A stretch of DNA of 34,405 nucleotides from Blattamonas nauphoetae (taxonomy: Eukaryota; Preaxostyla; Oxymonadida), in NCBI GenBank assembly GCA_033064195.1, contig JARBJD010000552.1:1-34405 (forward strand), in the 5' to 3' direction. Positions 8,780 through 18,660 of this stretch are shown here, in pieces. How positions within the stretch are numbered: the stretch's first letter is position 1; every line of letters starts with the position of its first letter. Below the pieces are notes generated by a model. The model had not been told where the DNA came from, made no database searches, and saw only the letters and a program-made list of their open reading frames with translations. Position numbers and translations under genes: made by a program.

Positions 8780-8862
8780 GACCTCCTAGCACAGTAGGTA
8801 GAGCGGGAGGTCTAAAGGTACACTCGGCCTTTGAGCCGTGGGATCGAATCCCGCCATCGGCA
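8780..8862 (+). other. tRNA-like sequence with A and B boxes
   Basis: TAGCACAGTAGGTAGAGC matches an A box, and GGATCGAATCC, 54 bases later, matches a B box with a paired T arm (GTGGG with CCCGC). The acceptor stem does not pair, and an anticodon stem forms only if extra bases are looped out. A tRNA-derived SINE or pseudo-tRNA is more likely than a working gene. Confidence 0.4.
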
Positions 8863-8885
8863 AAACTTTCGGCAAAATTTCAAAA

Positions 8886-8958
8886 CGTTCACAACAAAAA
8901 TTCAAAAATTCAAAAATTCAAATTTCAAAAATTCAAAAATTCAAAAATTCAAAATTTC
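8886..8958. repeat. AAAATTC microsatellite
   Basis: Imperfect tandem copies of a 10-base unit (AAAAATTCAA) run through this stretch. Confidence 0.75.
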
Positions 8959-8975
8959 CAAAAAAGTTGAAGTAT

Positions 8976-9223
8976 GAAACCTCGACGTAATTTCCCTTGA
9001 TACTCAGGCAAAATGGTGCCCTCGTGACTGATGCGTAGAACGAATTGAAGGTTGAATTGGAGACGGTGGATTTCTAGGAATCCGCCCCGGGGTTCATGTT
9101 GGCCGCACTTAGATGTGCCCGTAAATCATGCCCACCCAAGACTTAACTCTTCAAGGACTTCGCCAGCAGTAGTCATTGAGTAGGATCACGATAGAATGAT
9201 CCCCAAAGGAGTATCGGGTTGTC
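8976..9223 (+). ncRNA. Structured-RNA-like repeat R1
   Basis: This block is homologous to 9905-10173 in the same orientation. Long unchanged segments (for example GGTGCCCTCGTGACTGATGC and AAATCATGCCCACCCAAG) alternate with stems that differ in sequence but still pair. Closing stem: GAAACC with GGTTGTC (one bulge). Inner stem: GGTGGATT (9065-9072) with AATCCGCC (9079-9086). A GCAC/GTGC stem lies at 9105-9118. No long frame is present. I match it to no RNA family I know: not RNase P, SRP, a spliceosomal RNA, or a group I intron by core motifs. Confidence 0.55.
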
Positions 9224-9259
9224 TCAGTTAGAGACTTCGAACCCTCACAGGGTGAGAGT
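9221..9259 (+). repeat. TTCGAA double-hairpin mini-element, copy c
   Basis: GTCTC pairs with GAGAC, TTCGAA follows, then CTCAC pairs with GTGAG. It overlaps the last three bases of repeat R1. Confidence 0.7.
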
Positions 9260-9469
9260 CCTACGGTAAAATCATACAAACTTGAATGAATGATTGAATG
9301 ATGAAAGCCTGAATGATGAATGATGAATTGAAAAATGAAACTTGGAAGAAAGAAACAAAAAAGAAAGAAACAAGATGAAAGCTGGCACAACAAGGAACAA
9401 GAAATAAAAAGTTCCAACACCTCACTTCACATTTCATTTTTATTTTTTTGATTTTTTAATCTGTATTAA

Positions 9470-9823
9470 ATGACAACAGTGAAAACTACATATGTCTCGC
9501 TAAAGACTTCGAACCCTCCAAAGGGGAGTGAAAAACGTCGAACAGAAGCCAAGCAAGCTTTGATTGAATCAATGAAAAAAGAGAACTGTGAACTCATTTC
9601 TGAATATGTCCGGAGCACAGAACCAGTAATATATGTTCATGAAGGAGTTGAGTGGAGGATAAAGCCAAAGTTGTGGAATCAAGGAAACAGACCACACATG
9701 TCACAACGTCGACACTACACTCAATCGTTTGTGGAGAATGAACTGAGGAAGTACAACTGTGAACTCGTTGGTGAGTACAAGCAAGTTCCTGTTCCATCAG
9801 AGAAGAATTTGGGGTGTTTCTGA
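9470..9823 (+). CDS. Small repeat-module protein carrying a mini-element in frame
   Basis: The 117-residue protein is a homologue of the 116-residue protein at 26693-27043, with two modules of the NCELISEY...VEWRIKPKLWNQGNRPH type. Residues 9 to 20 (VSLKTSNPPKGS) are exactly the translation of a 36-bp TTCGAA mini-element; without them the N-terminal part has the same length as the homologue. The start follows T-rich sequence and TATTAAATG. It lies between the two structured-RNA-like repeats and points the same way as the fibre gene. Function unknown. Confidence 0.6.
   Translation: MTTVKTTYVSLKTSNPPKGSEKRRTEAKQALIESMKKENCELISEYVRSTEPVIYVHEGVEWRIKPKLWNQGNRPHMSQRRHYTQSFVENELRKYNCELVGEYKQVPVPSEKNLGCF
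9494..9529 (+). repeat. TTCGAA double-hairpin mini-element, copy d, inside a gene
   Basis: The 36-bp unit pairs GTCT with AGAC and CTCC with GGAG around TTCGAA. It starts on a codon boundary and adds 12 residues to the host frame. Confidence 0.8.
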
Positions 9824-9904
9824 TGTTCACAAAATGAACGCTGATTTTTTTTATTTGAATTTTTTATTTTCCATATGAAGAGTAGGTCCAGTTAGTCCAA
9901 GTGT

Positions 9905-10173
9905 GAGACCTCGACGTAACGTTCCAAGATACTCAGGCTAAATGGTGCCCTCGTGACTGATGCGTAGAACGAATTGAAGGTTGGATTGGAGACGGATGAT
10001 CGACAGATTGTCCCCGGGGTTCATGTTGGCTTCAGATTCTTTTCAATGAATTTGTCCGTAAATCATGCCCACCCAAGACTTATCCCTTCAAGGACTTCGC
10101 TATTCTCTGTGAGAGCGTAGCAGTCATTGAGAAGGATTGAGATAGATCGTCCCCAAAGGGGTATCGGGGTGTC
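9905..10173 (+). ncRNA. Structured-RNA-like repeat R2
   Basis: This is the second member of the family at 8976-9223. The closing stem is GAGACC with GGTGTC. The inner stem is GGATGATC (9994-10001) with GATTGTCC (10006-10013); relative to R1, pair eight changes from T-A to C-G and pair three from T-G to A-T, so pairing is kept. A longer stem, GATTC with GAATT, replaces the GCAC/GTGC stem, and an extra hairpin (GCTA with TAGC) appears near 10105-10125. It sits between the small repeat-module gene and the fibre gene, so it may belong to copy 2. Confidence 0.55.
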
Positions 10174-10258
10174 CATAGGAAACTTACACGAACATGAACA
10201 GGAACTACTCAACGGCTATTTTTGTCTTTTTTAATTTCAATGAAAGAGCAAAGAAAAA

Positions 10259-11098
10259 ATGAATCGACAAAAATACAATTCACAAATGATTGAGAAAATG
10301 ATTGATCATAATCTTTCGACGATCATTGAGAATGCAGCAGTCATTCACTCACTACAGACGGAATTAGAAACGAATCAGGAAGAAGTTGACACACTTAAGA
10401 AGACAATTGAAGCACAGCAGACTGCAATATCCTCAATCCAAAACGTCGTTTCAACAAATGGATCAATCACTTGTTCAGCTGGTATTGCGACACCAATAAT
10501 TGGAGGATTGATCAATGTGAGTGGAGCGAATTGGAACATATCAGAGGGATCACTTCCGAAGTATCCAGGAACATATCCGGCATCAACATTTAAGTCTGGC
10601 ATATCAATATCGCAATCGATTGCAGAAACTTCTGGAATTCAGTTCAATGGTGACGGCATAATTATGTGGTCTCCGTGTGACACCCCAGCATTGTATTACT
10701 ATGATGAGGATACTGGTTCAGGAGTGTTTTCAATATCACCAACTGGAAGTTTTTCTCAACTGTCAGACAGAAGAGTCAAAAGAAATATTGAACCATACCC
10801 CAATGTTCTTGAACAATTGAATAAAGTGGAAATTGTGCAGTACCAATTCAACACATTCGACTCGAAGATCACAAAAGTGACAAAACAAATTGCTAATGAG
10901 ACTGATGAAGAGCACTTGAAGAACTGCAAAGAGAAATGTGAATGTCTGAAGAAGGAAAGAGAGAAGAAACACATTGGTGTGATTGCACAGCAGATCCAAG
11001 AAATATTCCCTGAAGTCGTGAATGATTCCAATCCAGATTGTCTTCAAGTTGATTATGCTGAACTCCTTGCTTCTGTATCAAAGCAATTCAGGAACTGA
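10259..11098 (+). CDS. Fibre-like S74-domain protein (copy 2)
   Basis: This is the counterpart of 4649-5491. It has an N-terminal coiled coil of about 60 residues (LQTELETNQEEVDTLKK region), a glycine- and serine-rich middle, and the S74 signature LSDRRVKRNI with the GVIAQQIQEIFPEVV segment. The two copies are very close outside the N-terminal coil, whose length differs, as is common in fibre stalks. The frame converges on the small virion gene at 11162-11572. It may be slightly damaged, as other virion genes of this copy are. The role is the same: a probable attachment fibre with a self-releasing chaperone. Confidence 0.7.
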   Translation: MNRQKYNSQMIEKMIDHNLSTIIENAAVIHSLQTELETNQEEVDTLKKTIEAQQTAISSIQNVVSTNGSITCSAGIATPIIGGLINVSGANWNISEGSLPKYPGTYPASTFKSGISISQSIAETSGIQFNGDGIIMWSPCDTPALYYYDEDTGSGVFSISPTGSFSQLSDRRVKRNIEPYPNVLEQLNKVEIVQYQFNTFDSKITKVTKQIANETDEEHLKNCKEKCECLKKEREKKHIGVIAQQIQEIFPEVVNDSNPDCLQVDYAELLASVSKQFRN

Positions 11099-11161
11099 GT
11101 AACATCGTCGGACAACAACAGACACTCATAAATGAACTTATGCAAAAATATTATTCACTGA

Positions 11162-11572
11162 TTAATATTCCAACATGAGATCAACAAGGAATTCATAATA
11201 CTCTTTGGTTATTTTTCCATTGATTGTCTCGGTTGTTTCCATCTCGATTGATTCACCAGAACTGTCTTTGAACCAGATCTTCACCATTGATTGTCGAGTG
11301 CTAAATTCCCACTTCTTTCGCTTCGCAATCTGTTCGTTACAGAAGGCAACATATGAATCATTGTGTGCATCAGTCTGAATCCAATCTCCATGGATTGTGA
11401 TGTGCTGTGGAATGTCTTTTGAGATGACTGTTGTTGAACCATCAATTTCCTCCCTCACATGGATGAGTTTGCAGTCGAGGAAGTAGATGTATTTTTGTTT
11501 TCTTGAATTGGTAAAATCAGGAGGGAGTTGAGCAGTGTGAGAATTCTGAATTGAGAAATAACGTTTGACCAT
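11162..11572 (-). CDS. Small virion-type protein (copy 2)
   Basis: The 136-residue frame matches the gene at 4226-4633 with about a dozen replacements and looks whole. It is preceded on the minus strand by a TTTTTTATTTTTG box. As in copy 1 it lies between the second capsid-like gene and the convergent fibre gene, which supports a structural role such as the penton; I see no diagnostic motif. Confidence 0.55.
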   Translation of the reverse strand: MVKRYFSIQNSHTAQLPPDFTNSRKQKYIYFLDCKLIHVREEIDGSTTVISKDIPQHITIHGDWIQTDAHNDSYVAFCNEQIAKRKKWEFSTRQSMVKIWFKDSSGESIEMETTETINGKITKEYYEFLVDLMLEY

Positions 11573-11614
11573 TTGTGATTTCTACAAAAATAAAAAATCA
11601 AAACTGTTTAATCA

Positions 11615-13366
11615 TTAATATCCTCTCTTCACTTCTTCATATGCTTCTTGAAGACGACGATCAATGACATATCGAACTCGTGGTTGTCCATTCTCAATCC
11701 AGAACAACCAGTATGTTGCCTGATGTAGTGCTAGAATCGGTGGAGGAGGACCTTCTGGAGTTGATGTGAAATATGGATCCGGTTCACCTTATTTGATTGG
11801 TGTTCCTCTGAATACAATATTGACAGATTCTGCTGTCGAGATACCTTCTTCTCCACCAGCGATTTCACTTCGATCTGTTGGAACCATGAACGTAAAACAA
11901 GTCGCATCTGTTACTGGTTTTGTTCTCTTGTAATCCTTTCCTTTATAGTCAAACACACGAGTTGAACAAATTGAATTCTCAAATTCTTCCGTTGCTGAAC
12001 AACCAATGAAATCACCATTCACCATCATCATTTGATAAAACTCTGGTGAGATTGTTGACATTGGGAAATTGGGATAATTATTTCCTAGCATTTCAAGTGA
12101 CCAACATAATGAGGATTTCTGAACACAGTACACTCATTCGGTCTTTCAGGGAATAAGCACATCAGATTCATGAGATTGTTGAGTTTGATACTGATGTTTG
12201 ATCTCACTCCCATTGCGTTCGCTTTTGATTGAAATGATTGTGTGTCAATTCTTTCAGCTTTCAAGACATACAATGTCTTTGAATACGTGTTGATGAGAGA
12301 TTGTTTTGTTGCATCTGTGATTTGATATCCATAACAAATATTGAGACTTTATCAACTGATGAAGAAAGAACAGTGCAGGTGACTTCTTTGGTCAATATCT
12401 CTGCGACGGCAGTGCTAGGTGCCTTATAAGTGTATTTATCGCTAACTTTCAGAACTGGATTTCCAATTTGTGTAAATTCCTGTGTTACGGGAGAAAAGTC
12501 TCCCTCAGACATCAAGAATGCGTTGGATAGATCCGAAAGGGTTGTCAAGTCTTTATCTGGAAACACTTCACGGAACCTTCGGTTGATTTTCGAATGACAG
12601 TTGATGTTTGAATAGGACAATACACAAGTGAATCTGTTGTCAAATGAGAATCTCATCACATGAAATTTGGATCATGAAAAATGACAAACATTCGGAATCT
12701 GTTGTCAAATGAAATCTCAAACGTAGATTGCCAAAGATGGAATTTGGATACTGATCAAAGGTACTCAGTGGAAGGAGATTCACAAATGGAATCACCAGCG
12801 AGTGGAATTGTCGCAGTGATTTCTTTTGGCCTCTATTGATTGGGACAAAATAGAATCCACACACACTGATCCATTCTCTGTACATTTTCCCAAAGACTGT
12901 AGCAATGCTTCATATTGTTTTTCTCTTCATACGACTTGAATGTGTGATACAGGAAAAGATTCATGAATGTGATTGTTCTGGAGTGAATTGTCAATGATGT
13001 TCCCTTGACTGTCGACGAGTCTCATGTCTCGAATGGCATCTGATGATGATTTGTATCCAAAGAACATTCCGTGTGGTCCGACGTAGCTCCCGAGTCACCA
13101 ACCTGATGAAAATTTGGAACAGTGATCGTGAGATCAATTCGTAGAATGACTCTTCGCAAACTCAGTCACATCATGACCGTCATAGCACATTGGAACTTCA
13201 ATCTCATCTCCAATTCTGCAAGGCATAGGAGGATTTGTTGGATGCACTTCTTGGATGGAATAAATGTGGGTTCTGAATCCCACTGTTTTGGCATGTATGA
13301 TTGCACTTCAATTTGCTCAATTAATGTCGATGTTGGTTTGGATTGATTTGATCTGATACTTCTCAT
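11615..13366 (-). pseudogene. Major-capsid-like paralogue B (copy 2), broken
   Basis: This region is homologous to 2246-4156 along its length, including the C-terminal PPPILALHQATYW block and the KHC-tryptophan segment. It is broken in several places and is a fossil. It has the same start box and TAAATG start as copy 1. It lacks the MITE found in copy 1. Confidence 0.75.
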
Positions 13367-13420
13367 TTATAGAAAAATAAAAATACAATATCAATAATTT
13401 CTTTTCTGTTTTGAGAGTCT

Positions 13421-15281
13421 CTACAAGATTCCCAAATCTTTGTGCAATGCTTTCAATGTGTGATTTGGATAATACTCAACTTTTGGTTCACCATTGCTGT
13501 ATCGTAATACCCACCACGTTGGTGGCAGTTGTAGCTAGAATCGGTGCTGGAGGATGAGTAAATGTTGTCATATCACCACCACTTTCACTAGGGTTGTAAA
13601 CATTATAGTATGTGTCAATTGCCTTGATAGATTGGATGTGATCTCAAAGTGACAGCAGTATTTCCTTTGAACTGATGGAATCATTGCAGTTTGTTGGACA
13701 TCCACTTCTCTGAGTAGGAAAGCACAGAAGGAAGTCAGTGTTGTCATGAACTGGACGAACTCTTGTCATTGTTTCATTGGGATATGTTCCGTCACCAGTG
13801 AGTTTCTCTTCAACGAGAGAATCCGTCAGTGATCGCTCCAAATCATCAGGAACAGCTAGGTACGAATCGAGATTGAGAGTCGATAATGCGAACTGATAGA
13901 AGCGAGCTCCAATAGTTGTCGTTGGTTGTTCTGGATAATACCTGTTTTGTAAAGTCACTTGGATGTTCTTCTGCATTGGATTGTGGAAACAAGTGACTTC
14001 ATTATCGTAGTGACGGAAGAGGAGCATGATATCCTTAGCATTCACCACTACCATTTGCTGAGTACAATCAATTCCTGTTGCCGTTGGCGTCTTCTGAAAT
14101 GGATAGAATGAAATCTTTTCTGCTGGAATTGTTCCGGGACGATTCTGATACATCTGCTTCAGATTCTCTTTCGCACCATCTTTCATTTTGTATCCAGCAC
14201 TCATGCAATACACATCATCAATCCGATAATTTGTGACGTTTAATGAGATGTACTGATCCACATATTCTGGTTCTGTTGTCACGACATTGGCTGTTGAACA
14301 AACAATGTCTTTTGTAACTGTTGGTTGCTGAAATGATTGACCAATTTGAACGAAGTTCTTTGTGCATGAGGTGACAAGATTATTTAAGAAATATGGACGA
14401 TGTTGAAGACAATTAAGTATTGCTGCTTTAATAGTTGGTGCTGCAGCTGTTCCAGTTACGAGTGATGATAGTGTATCTTTCAAAGTGAGTTCAGGATTCA
14501 CAGAACAACAAACAAATGCATCTTCGTTCATGTGAACACTCAATTTCAAATCGCCAAAGAGACATTTTGGATAGTCAGTCATCCCTGAGAATATCAGTAG
14601 ATCTTCAAGATTAATTGACACACGAATTGGCACATCAATAGTGTCTTGAAACACTCCTGTTCCAGACGTCGTTGTGAAGTCTGATAATGGAATATAAACA
14701 CCAGCAACAGATTCGTCATGATTCCATGCATTCTGCCAAGGTGTGTGACAATGTTTTCGATTCTCCAATTGACTCTTCGGTTTGATCATGTTGTAGATGT
14801 GTGATTCCATTGAGACATCATTGTTTGTTGTGCTGATGATTCTCTGATTGTTGTGAAGAACAGTAAGGTCACGAAAGATGGATGCCGAATGTTTGAGTCC
14901 AACGAAGATGAAGATTCTCTCATTCATGTACGATCCAATTTTACCAGCTGTTGTTTGCCAATTATTGAGCTTTCAGTGTTGCAGTCATTGTGAACGTAAT
15001 GAATGAATCATCAATTTGACAAATGTCCTGATTACCAGTCAGTGGAATGATTATCTCTTGTCCTGTGTAGAAGTCGTGCATTCTCTGATGGTTTCAATTC
15101 CTGAATCAGAAGTACTATGTGCTCCATCATTCATGAGGTAATTAATGTGATGTTCGGACATGAGTTGTTGTTGTATTTGACCCATGTCATCTCTTGTGTA
15201 TTCTATCCTTCCAGTGGTATTTCCAGTCAATGATGATGCTCCAGTTCTTTTGTTTGTCAGATGTGTTATATGCGAGTTCAT
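13421..15281 (-). pseudogene. Major-capsid-like paralogue A (copy 2), broken
   Basis: This region is homologous to the intact 619-residue gene at 302-2161, with roughly 97 percent protein identity over long stretches. It is broken in a few places. Gene order, start box and upstream minor virion gene match copy 1 in mirror image. Confidence 0.8.
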
Positions 15282-15323
15282 TTTAACAAAAATAAAAAAA
15301 TTTCATTTATGCTTTAACTCTAG

Positions 15324-15624
15324 TTACTTTTCTTTTTGGTTTCTTCGCTTTTGGTTTCAGCTTTTCTTCCAGTCTCAGTATTTCACCTCTGAGCTTGTTC
15401 GCAACTGCAGTGTTTCCTTCATTCATTGCTTTGCTCATACTGAGCCATCTTTTCTGCATGGATTTGCTGATCCGATTTCACATCTGGTATCATCTCCAAC
15501 ACCTGTCTGCGCTACCTTCTGAAATCAGTGGTCCAACGAAGGGAATGAGATTCAGAAATGGAGCTCCAACTCTGAGTATGTTTTTGCCAACTGCTGCTAA
15601 TTTTGATAACCAACCTGGTGCCAT
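15324..15624 (-). pseudogene. Minor virion protein (copy 2), broken
   Basis: The start reads MAPGWLSKLAAVGKNIL and leads into the hydrophobic FLNLIPFVGPLIS segment also seen at 3-260. A T-rich box with TAAAATG precedes it (about 15630-15645). The copy is broken. The hydrophobic N-terminal half and basic tail of the family suggest a membrane-active or capsid-interior minor protein, by inference. Confidence 0.6.
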
Positions 15625-15662
15625 TTTAGTAAAAATAAAAATATTCGAATACTAGTGAATGT

Positions 15663-15973
15663 TTATCCTTTGAATTGAATTTTGGAATTTGACGAGAGTG
15701 GCATATCATCATTTGAGAATCGTCCATTTCGTGGAGGTTCGTACTCGATCATCTGCGGTTTTGTTGACGATTGATCGCGCTTATTCTGTTGATAAACGTC
15801 CATCATTCCTCCTAATCCATTGAGTATTCCACCTGCTGTTTGTCCAAATTTACTGTTCGTTTGAGAGAGCAATCCACCACCGACTTGGAAGTAATGTTGG
15901 AGCTAGAGGTTTGATGAATTGAAAGAATTGTTTGCCGATATTTTTTGAGTTTGTTGAAACTTCCTGGTGCCAT
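15663..15973 (-). pseudogene. Unrecognised small element gene, broken
   Basis: A start box and TATAAATGGC start (15971-15973) precede a gene whose N-terminal end, MAPGSFNKLKK, recalls that of the next minor virion gene. Downstream sequence has a glycine-rich segment (GQTAGGILNGLGGMMDVYQQNK), as in membrane-interacting minor capsid proteins. The gene looks broken. The resemblance of the two neighbouring starts (MAPG) hints at common targeting or processing. Confidence 0.45.
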
Positions 15974-16592
15974 TTATAGAAAAATAAAAATACAATTCAT
16001 TTATAATTTTAGCGGGAATCGCTTTCGTCAGAGAAATGCCATAATTGAGAATAGTGTTGTATGCTTCATTGTAGGCAATACTCATATCTTTACCTCCAAC
16101 AAGGATCTTGAAAATGGTTCTAAACACTGGGAGTTTATTGAGACATAAACACTTATCAGACAGGTCATCCAGTTCGATCACCACATCGTTGATTCCAGTG
16201 AGTGTCGCAATCAGTGCACATAAATCACTTTGGTTTGTGATCAGTTTCTTCGAAGGTTCAATGAGATTATTCAGTAGTTTCTTTTCACATGCGAATGCAT
16301 TCTTGTAGACGAGCAATAGCTGATCTTTGAATGCTGAAATGTTCGATGTATATTCTCGCAGTGGGATTGAACGGCTATGAATTGGTGCTGATGGATATGT
16401 CTCCAGTGGTGGATCGTAAGCACCTGGAACAGTCTCGAGTTCAACAATAGCACTATGTTCATTCCGATCTTCGAGTTTCGATCTTCCGGAATTGGATCCT
16501 TTGTTATCGATGATGACATTGTTGGTGATTGATGTTGGGACTGAAGAAGAACTTGTGTGTTTCGTAAATTGACAACTTAGAATTGGTTGCAT
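15903..16592 (-). CDS. Unrecognised element protein of about 229 residues
   Basis: The start at 16592 (MQPILS) is preferred because it is the first ATG after the T-rich box at about 16600-16615. The N-terminal 90 residues are polar and low-complexity with prolines; the remainder is predicted helical with leucine-rich stretches (LLLVYKNAFACEKKLLNNLIEP). It has no motif that I recognise. The frame runs over the start of the next gene. Position within the virion block suggests a minor structural or scaffold protein. Confidence 0.45.
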   Translation of the reverse strand: MQPILSCQFTKHTSSSSVPTSITNNVIIDNKGSNSGRSKLEDRNEHSAIVELETVPGAYDPPLETYPSAPIHSRSIPLREYTSNISAFKDQLLLVYKNAFACEKKLLNNLIEPSKKLITNQSDLCALIATLTGINDVVIELDDLSDKCLCLNKLPVFRTIFKILVGGKDMSIAYNEAYNTILNYGISLTKAIPAKIINELYFYFSINGTRKFQQTQKISANNSFNSSNL

Positions 16593-16633
16593 CACTTTCT
16601 ATAAAAATAAAAATATATATTTATGTTTTAAAT

Positions 16634-17488
16634 TCACATTTCTGCTCGATCTATAGCTCCCATTCCAGAACTGTCCAACTGTGCAAATCGATAATACCCA
16701 GGCATTTCAGATTGGTATCCACTGATATTATCATCTGTGACTGTTTTGAATGCTTTGGCTTTCAGTTTATTAACTTCTGTTGATATGTGAGTTGAATAGC
16801 GAGTACAGTATTCCGATAAATACGTTGTATCTTGAGTGATCATTTGGAGAAACACTGGATAAATCTGATCTTTGAAGGCTTTCTTTTGTTTCATACTGGG
16901 ATTGTAGTCCTGAACATGATCATGAAGCCATTGATCCCACATCAGTGATGCAATCTGTGATTGAATTGAATTGAACACCATATTGTCTAACACATTCTTG
17001 CTGGGATCAGCTGGATTCCTTCGATTTGCACGAGTTATTCCCAATGTGTCTGTCATGTGTTCACCAACAGCTCTCTTCATTATTGCATATGGTTGTTGAG
17101 ATCGTTTGGTCTTCATCTCTTCATAGCTGATGTCTCGATAATTGGTTGGCAAATCGTATGTTCCATTTTTGAGGAAATTCCGATGTACAGCTTTGATTCT
17201 CCTTCCATTCTCTTGATTGAATGATGTGTATGGTTTCAGTCTTCGCATGTCTGGTGTTGGATTCATTGCGTAGTATGTCTCTTTGACTGGTCTACTGTTG
17301 TATGGAGATAGCATGGCACCATTGACTGCAATCAGGTCTCCAGTATCATTGTCGTAGACCATCACATCAGGAACTTGTCCATATTGTTCTACTTTCGCAG
17401 TCCAATTTCGTCCAGTTCTCGTAATATACAGTCGAAAAGGTAAAACTGCAAGGCTGACGGAAGCATCCGTTTTAACTATTTCCTCCAT
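16634..17488 (-). CDS. Unrecognised element protein of 284 residues
   Basis: The N-terminal 70 residues look like beta strands (LPFRLYITRTGRNWTAKVEQYG), followed by a charged helical part rich in arginine and tyrosine. I recognise no catalytic motif; it does not show the His...Cys layout of the adenovirus-type protease expected in Polintons. The usual start box is not seen directly upstream, where a non-element-looking block begins, so the start is less sure. About 33 bases near the start recur inverted at 18668-18700. Confidence 0.45.
   Translation of the reverse strand: MEEIVKTDASVSLAVLPFRLYITRTGRNWTAKVEQYGQVPDVMVYDNDTGDLIAVNGAMLSPYNSRPVKETYYAMNPTPDMRRLKPYTSFNQENGRRIKAVHRNFLKNGTYDLPTNYRDISYEEMKTKRSQQPYAIMKRAVGEHMTDTLGITRANRRNPADPSKNVLDNMVFNSIQSQIASLMWDQWLHDHVQDYNPSMKQKKAFKDQIYPVFLQMITQDTTYLSEYCTRYSTHISTEVNKLKAKAFKTVTDDNISGYQSEMPGYYRFAQLDSSGMGAIDRAEM
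17430..17462 (+). repeat. Left arm of a 33-bp imperfect inverted repeat
   Basis: CAGTCGAAAAGGTAAAACTG here recurs in reverse complement near 18668-18700 with few changes. The pair bounds a block unlike the rest of the element. Confidence 0.6.
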
Positions 17489-18660
17489 TTCACGGTTTTA
17501 TGTATCTGAACTTTTCCAATAATAGACGCTGAGAAACGAGGTCAATGATGTGACGAGAAAAGCAACATCATGGTTTGATCTTCCTCTCCTCATCAACTCC
17601 ACCGCGCCCAAACGCCTTCACCTCTCGCAACACGCAGTATTCGCACACTCAAATTAGAAATAGCGTTTCTTCCACCATCAAACATGAACTCCCACCAGAT
17701 TCGACTGAAGTTCCATTTCCGCTCTACAACGGTGTGCATTGGATTTAAGTTCAGTTTTATTTTAATGATTATCCCAATATTCATCATTTTCAGAAATGCT
17801 CTTCCGAATGACGAGAGTTGGAGTCAAACTGAACAGAAACCTACGCTCGTTGACAGATCGCAACAAGATGCAATTCCACGTTAAGAACATAAACAATCCA
17901 TGATTTCATCGGGTATCATCCCTTTTCTTCATTATTTCAGACCTTACGATGTTATCTCGCCGTTATTGTTCCATGGTTTCCAACTCTCTTCCCATCGAAG
18001 CCGAAATTGTGCATTCTTCGATAAATTTCTGGAATCATTCTGTCGAACACCGACGCACTGCTGAATACCAAGATTTGGAGTGTTGAACATTGCGAAACGG
18101 AAGGAATGTCTCTGAGGAAAGGACAGGATCAGATATTTCGACCCTTCAGCCGTTTGTCCTTCCAGCTCTAATTTCTGTTTTGATCAGATGTTTTCTGAGA
18201 TGTCTCAGACTGAATAAGCTCAACCCTCAATACACATGTCGGAACTTCAAGTCAAAAATCAAAGCGACTGTCTCTCACTCTTCCACTCGAATGAAGACAA
18301 CACATGACGAGATAAGTGATGAAGAGACCAATTTACATTTGTTTGATCTCATATTTTCAATCGATTCGAAACTACGAAGTCGTCGTGACATCTCACTTTT
18401 CTAATAACAATCTTTTCTCTGTATAGCTCTCCATTTCAACAATGATTTGATTTATCTCTGTTTTTCTGCCGAAATTGATGCTGAAAACCAAATTGAACAA
18501 TTCCAATGATTGTTCTTGACAGAGATCGGATCCGTCCCCAACTGAACATTTCACCTCCAAACTGACCAACAAGGCTGGTTTGGTTGTTGGCGTCAAAAAT
18601 ATCCTCACAGAACTCTGCTGTGAAGAGAATAAAACATAGGTCAGAATTCTTTCTTACATA
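17489..18660. other. 1.2-kb block unlike the surrounding element
   Basis: No element start box or clear long gene is present. On the plus strand there are intron-like stretches with GT starts and TTTTCAG ends (near 17730-17794 and 17881-17940), as in host genes. A plus frame around 18300-18404 (LFDLIFSIDSK) and a minus frame around 18420-18540 (LFNLVFSINF) look like diverged inverted copies of one sequence. It could be captured host DNA or a foreign insertion. I cannot identify any product. Confidence 0.45.

Larger units (their letters stand above)
8276..9430. other. Repeat-rich junction between the two Polinton copies
   Basis: No convincing protein gene lies here. The stretch holds a minus-strand tRNA-like sequence, a TTCGAA mini-element, a 115-bp tandem repeat, a plus-strand tRNA-like sequence, an AAAATTC microsatellite, a structured-RNA-like repeat, another mini-element, and GAATGA-type simple sequence at about 9282-9330. 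It may be host DNA, a degraded end of copy 2, or both. I could not find the AGTAGTGG terminus that would mark a left end for copy 2. Confidence 0.6.

Noticed and set aside
8996-9085. Hammerhead-like CTGATG and CGAA in repeat R1
   Set aside because: The conserved CTGATGA core and the expected stem order are absent, so a hammerhead ribozyme is not supported.
8976-10173. Group I intron or RNase P RNA identity for R1 and R2
   Set aside because: I could not find the group I P/Q/R/S core strings or the RNase P conserved regions.
16634-17488. Adenovirus-type protease
   Set aside because: No plausible His, acidic and Cys layout is visible in the 284-residue frame.
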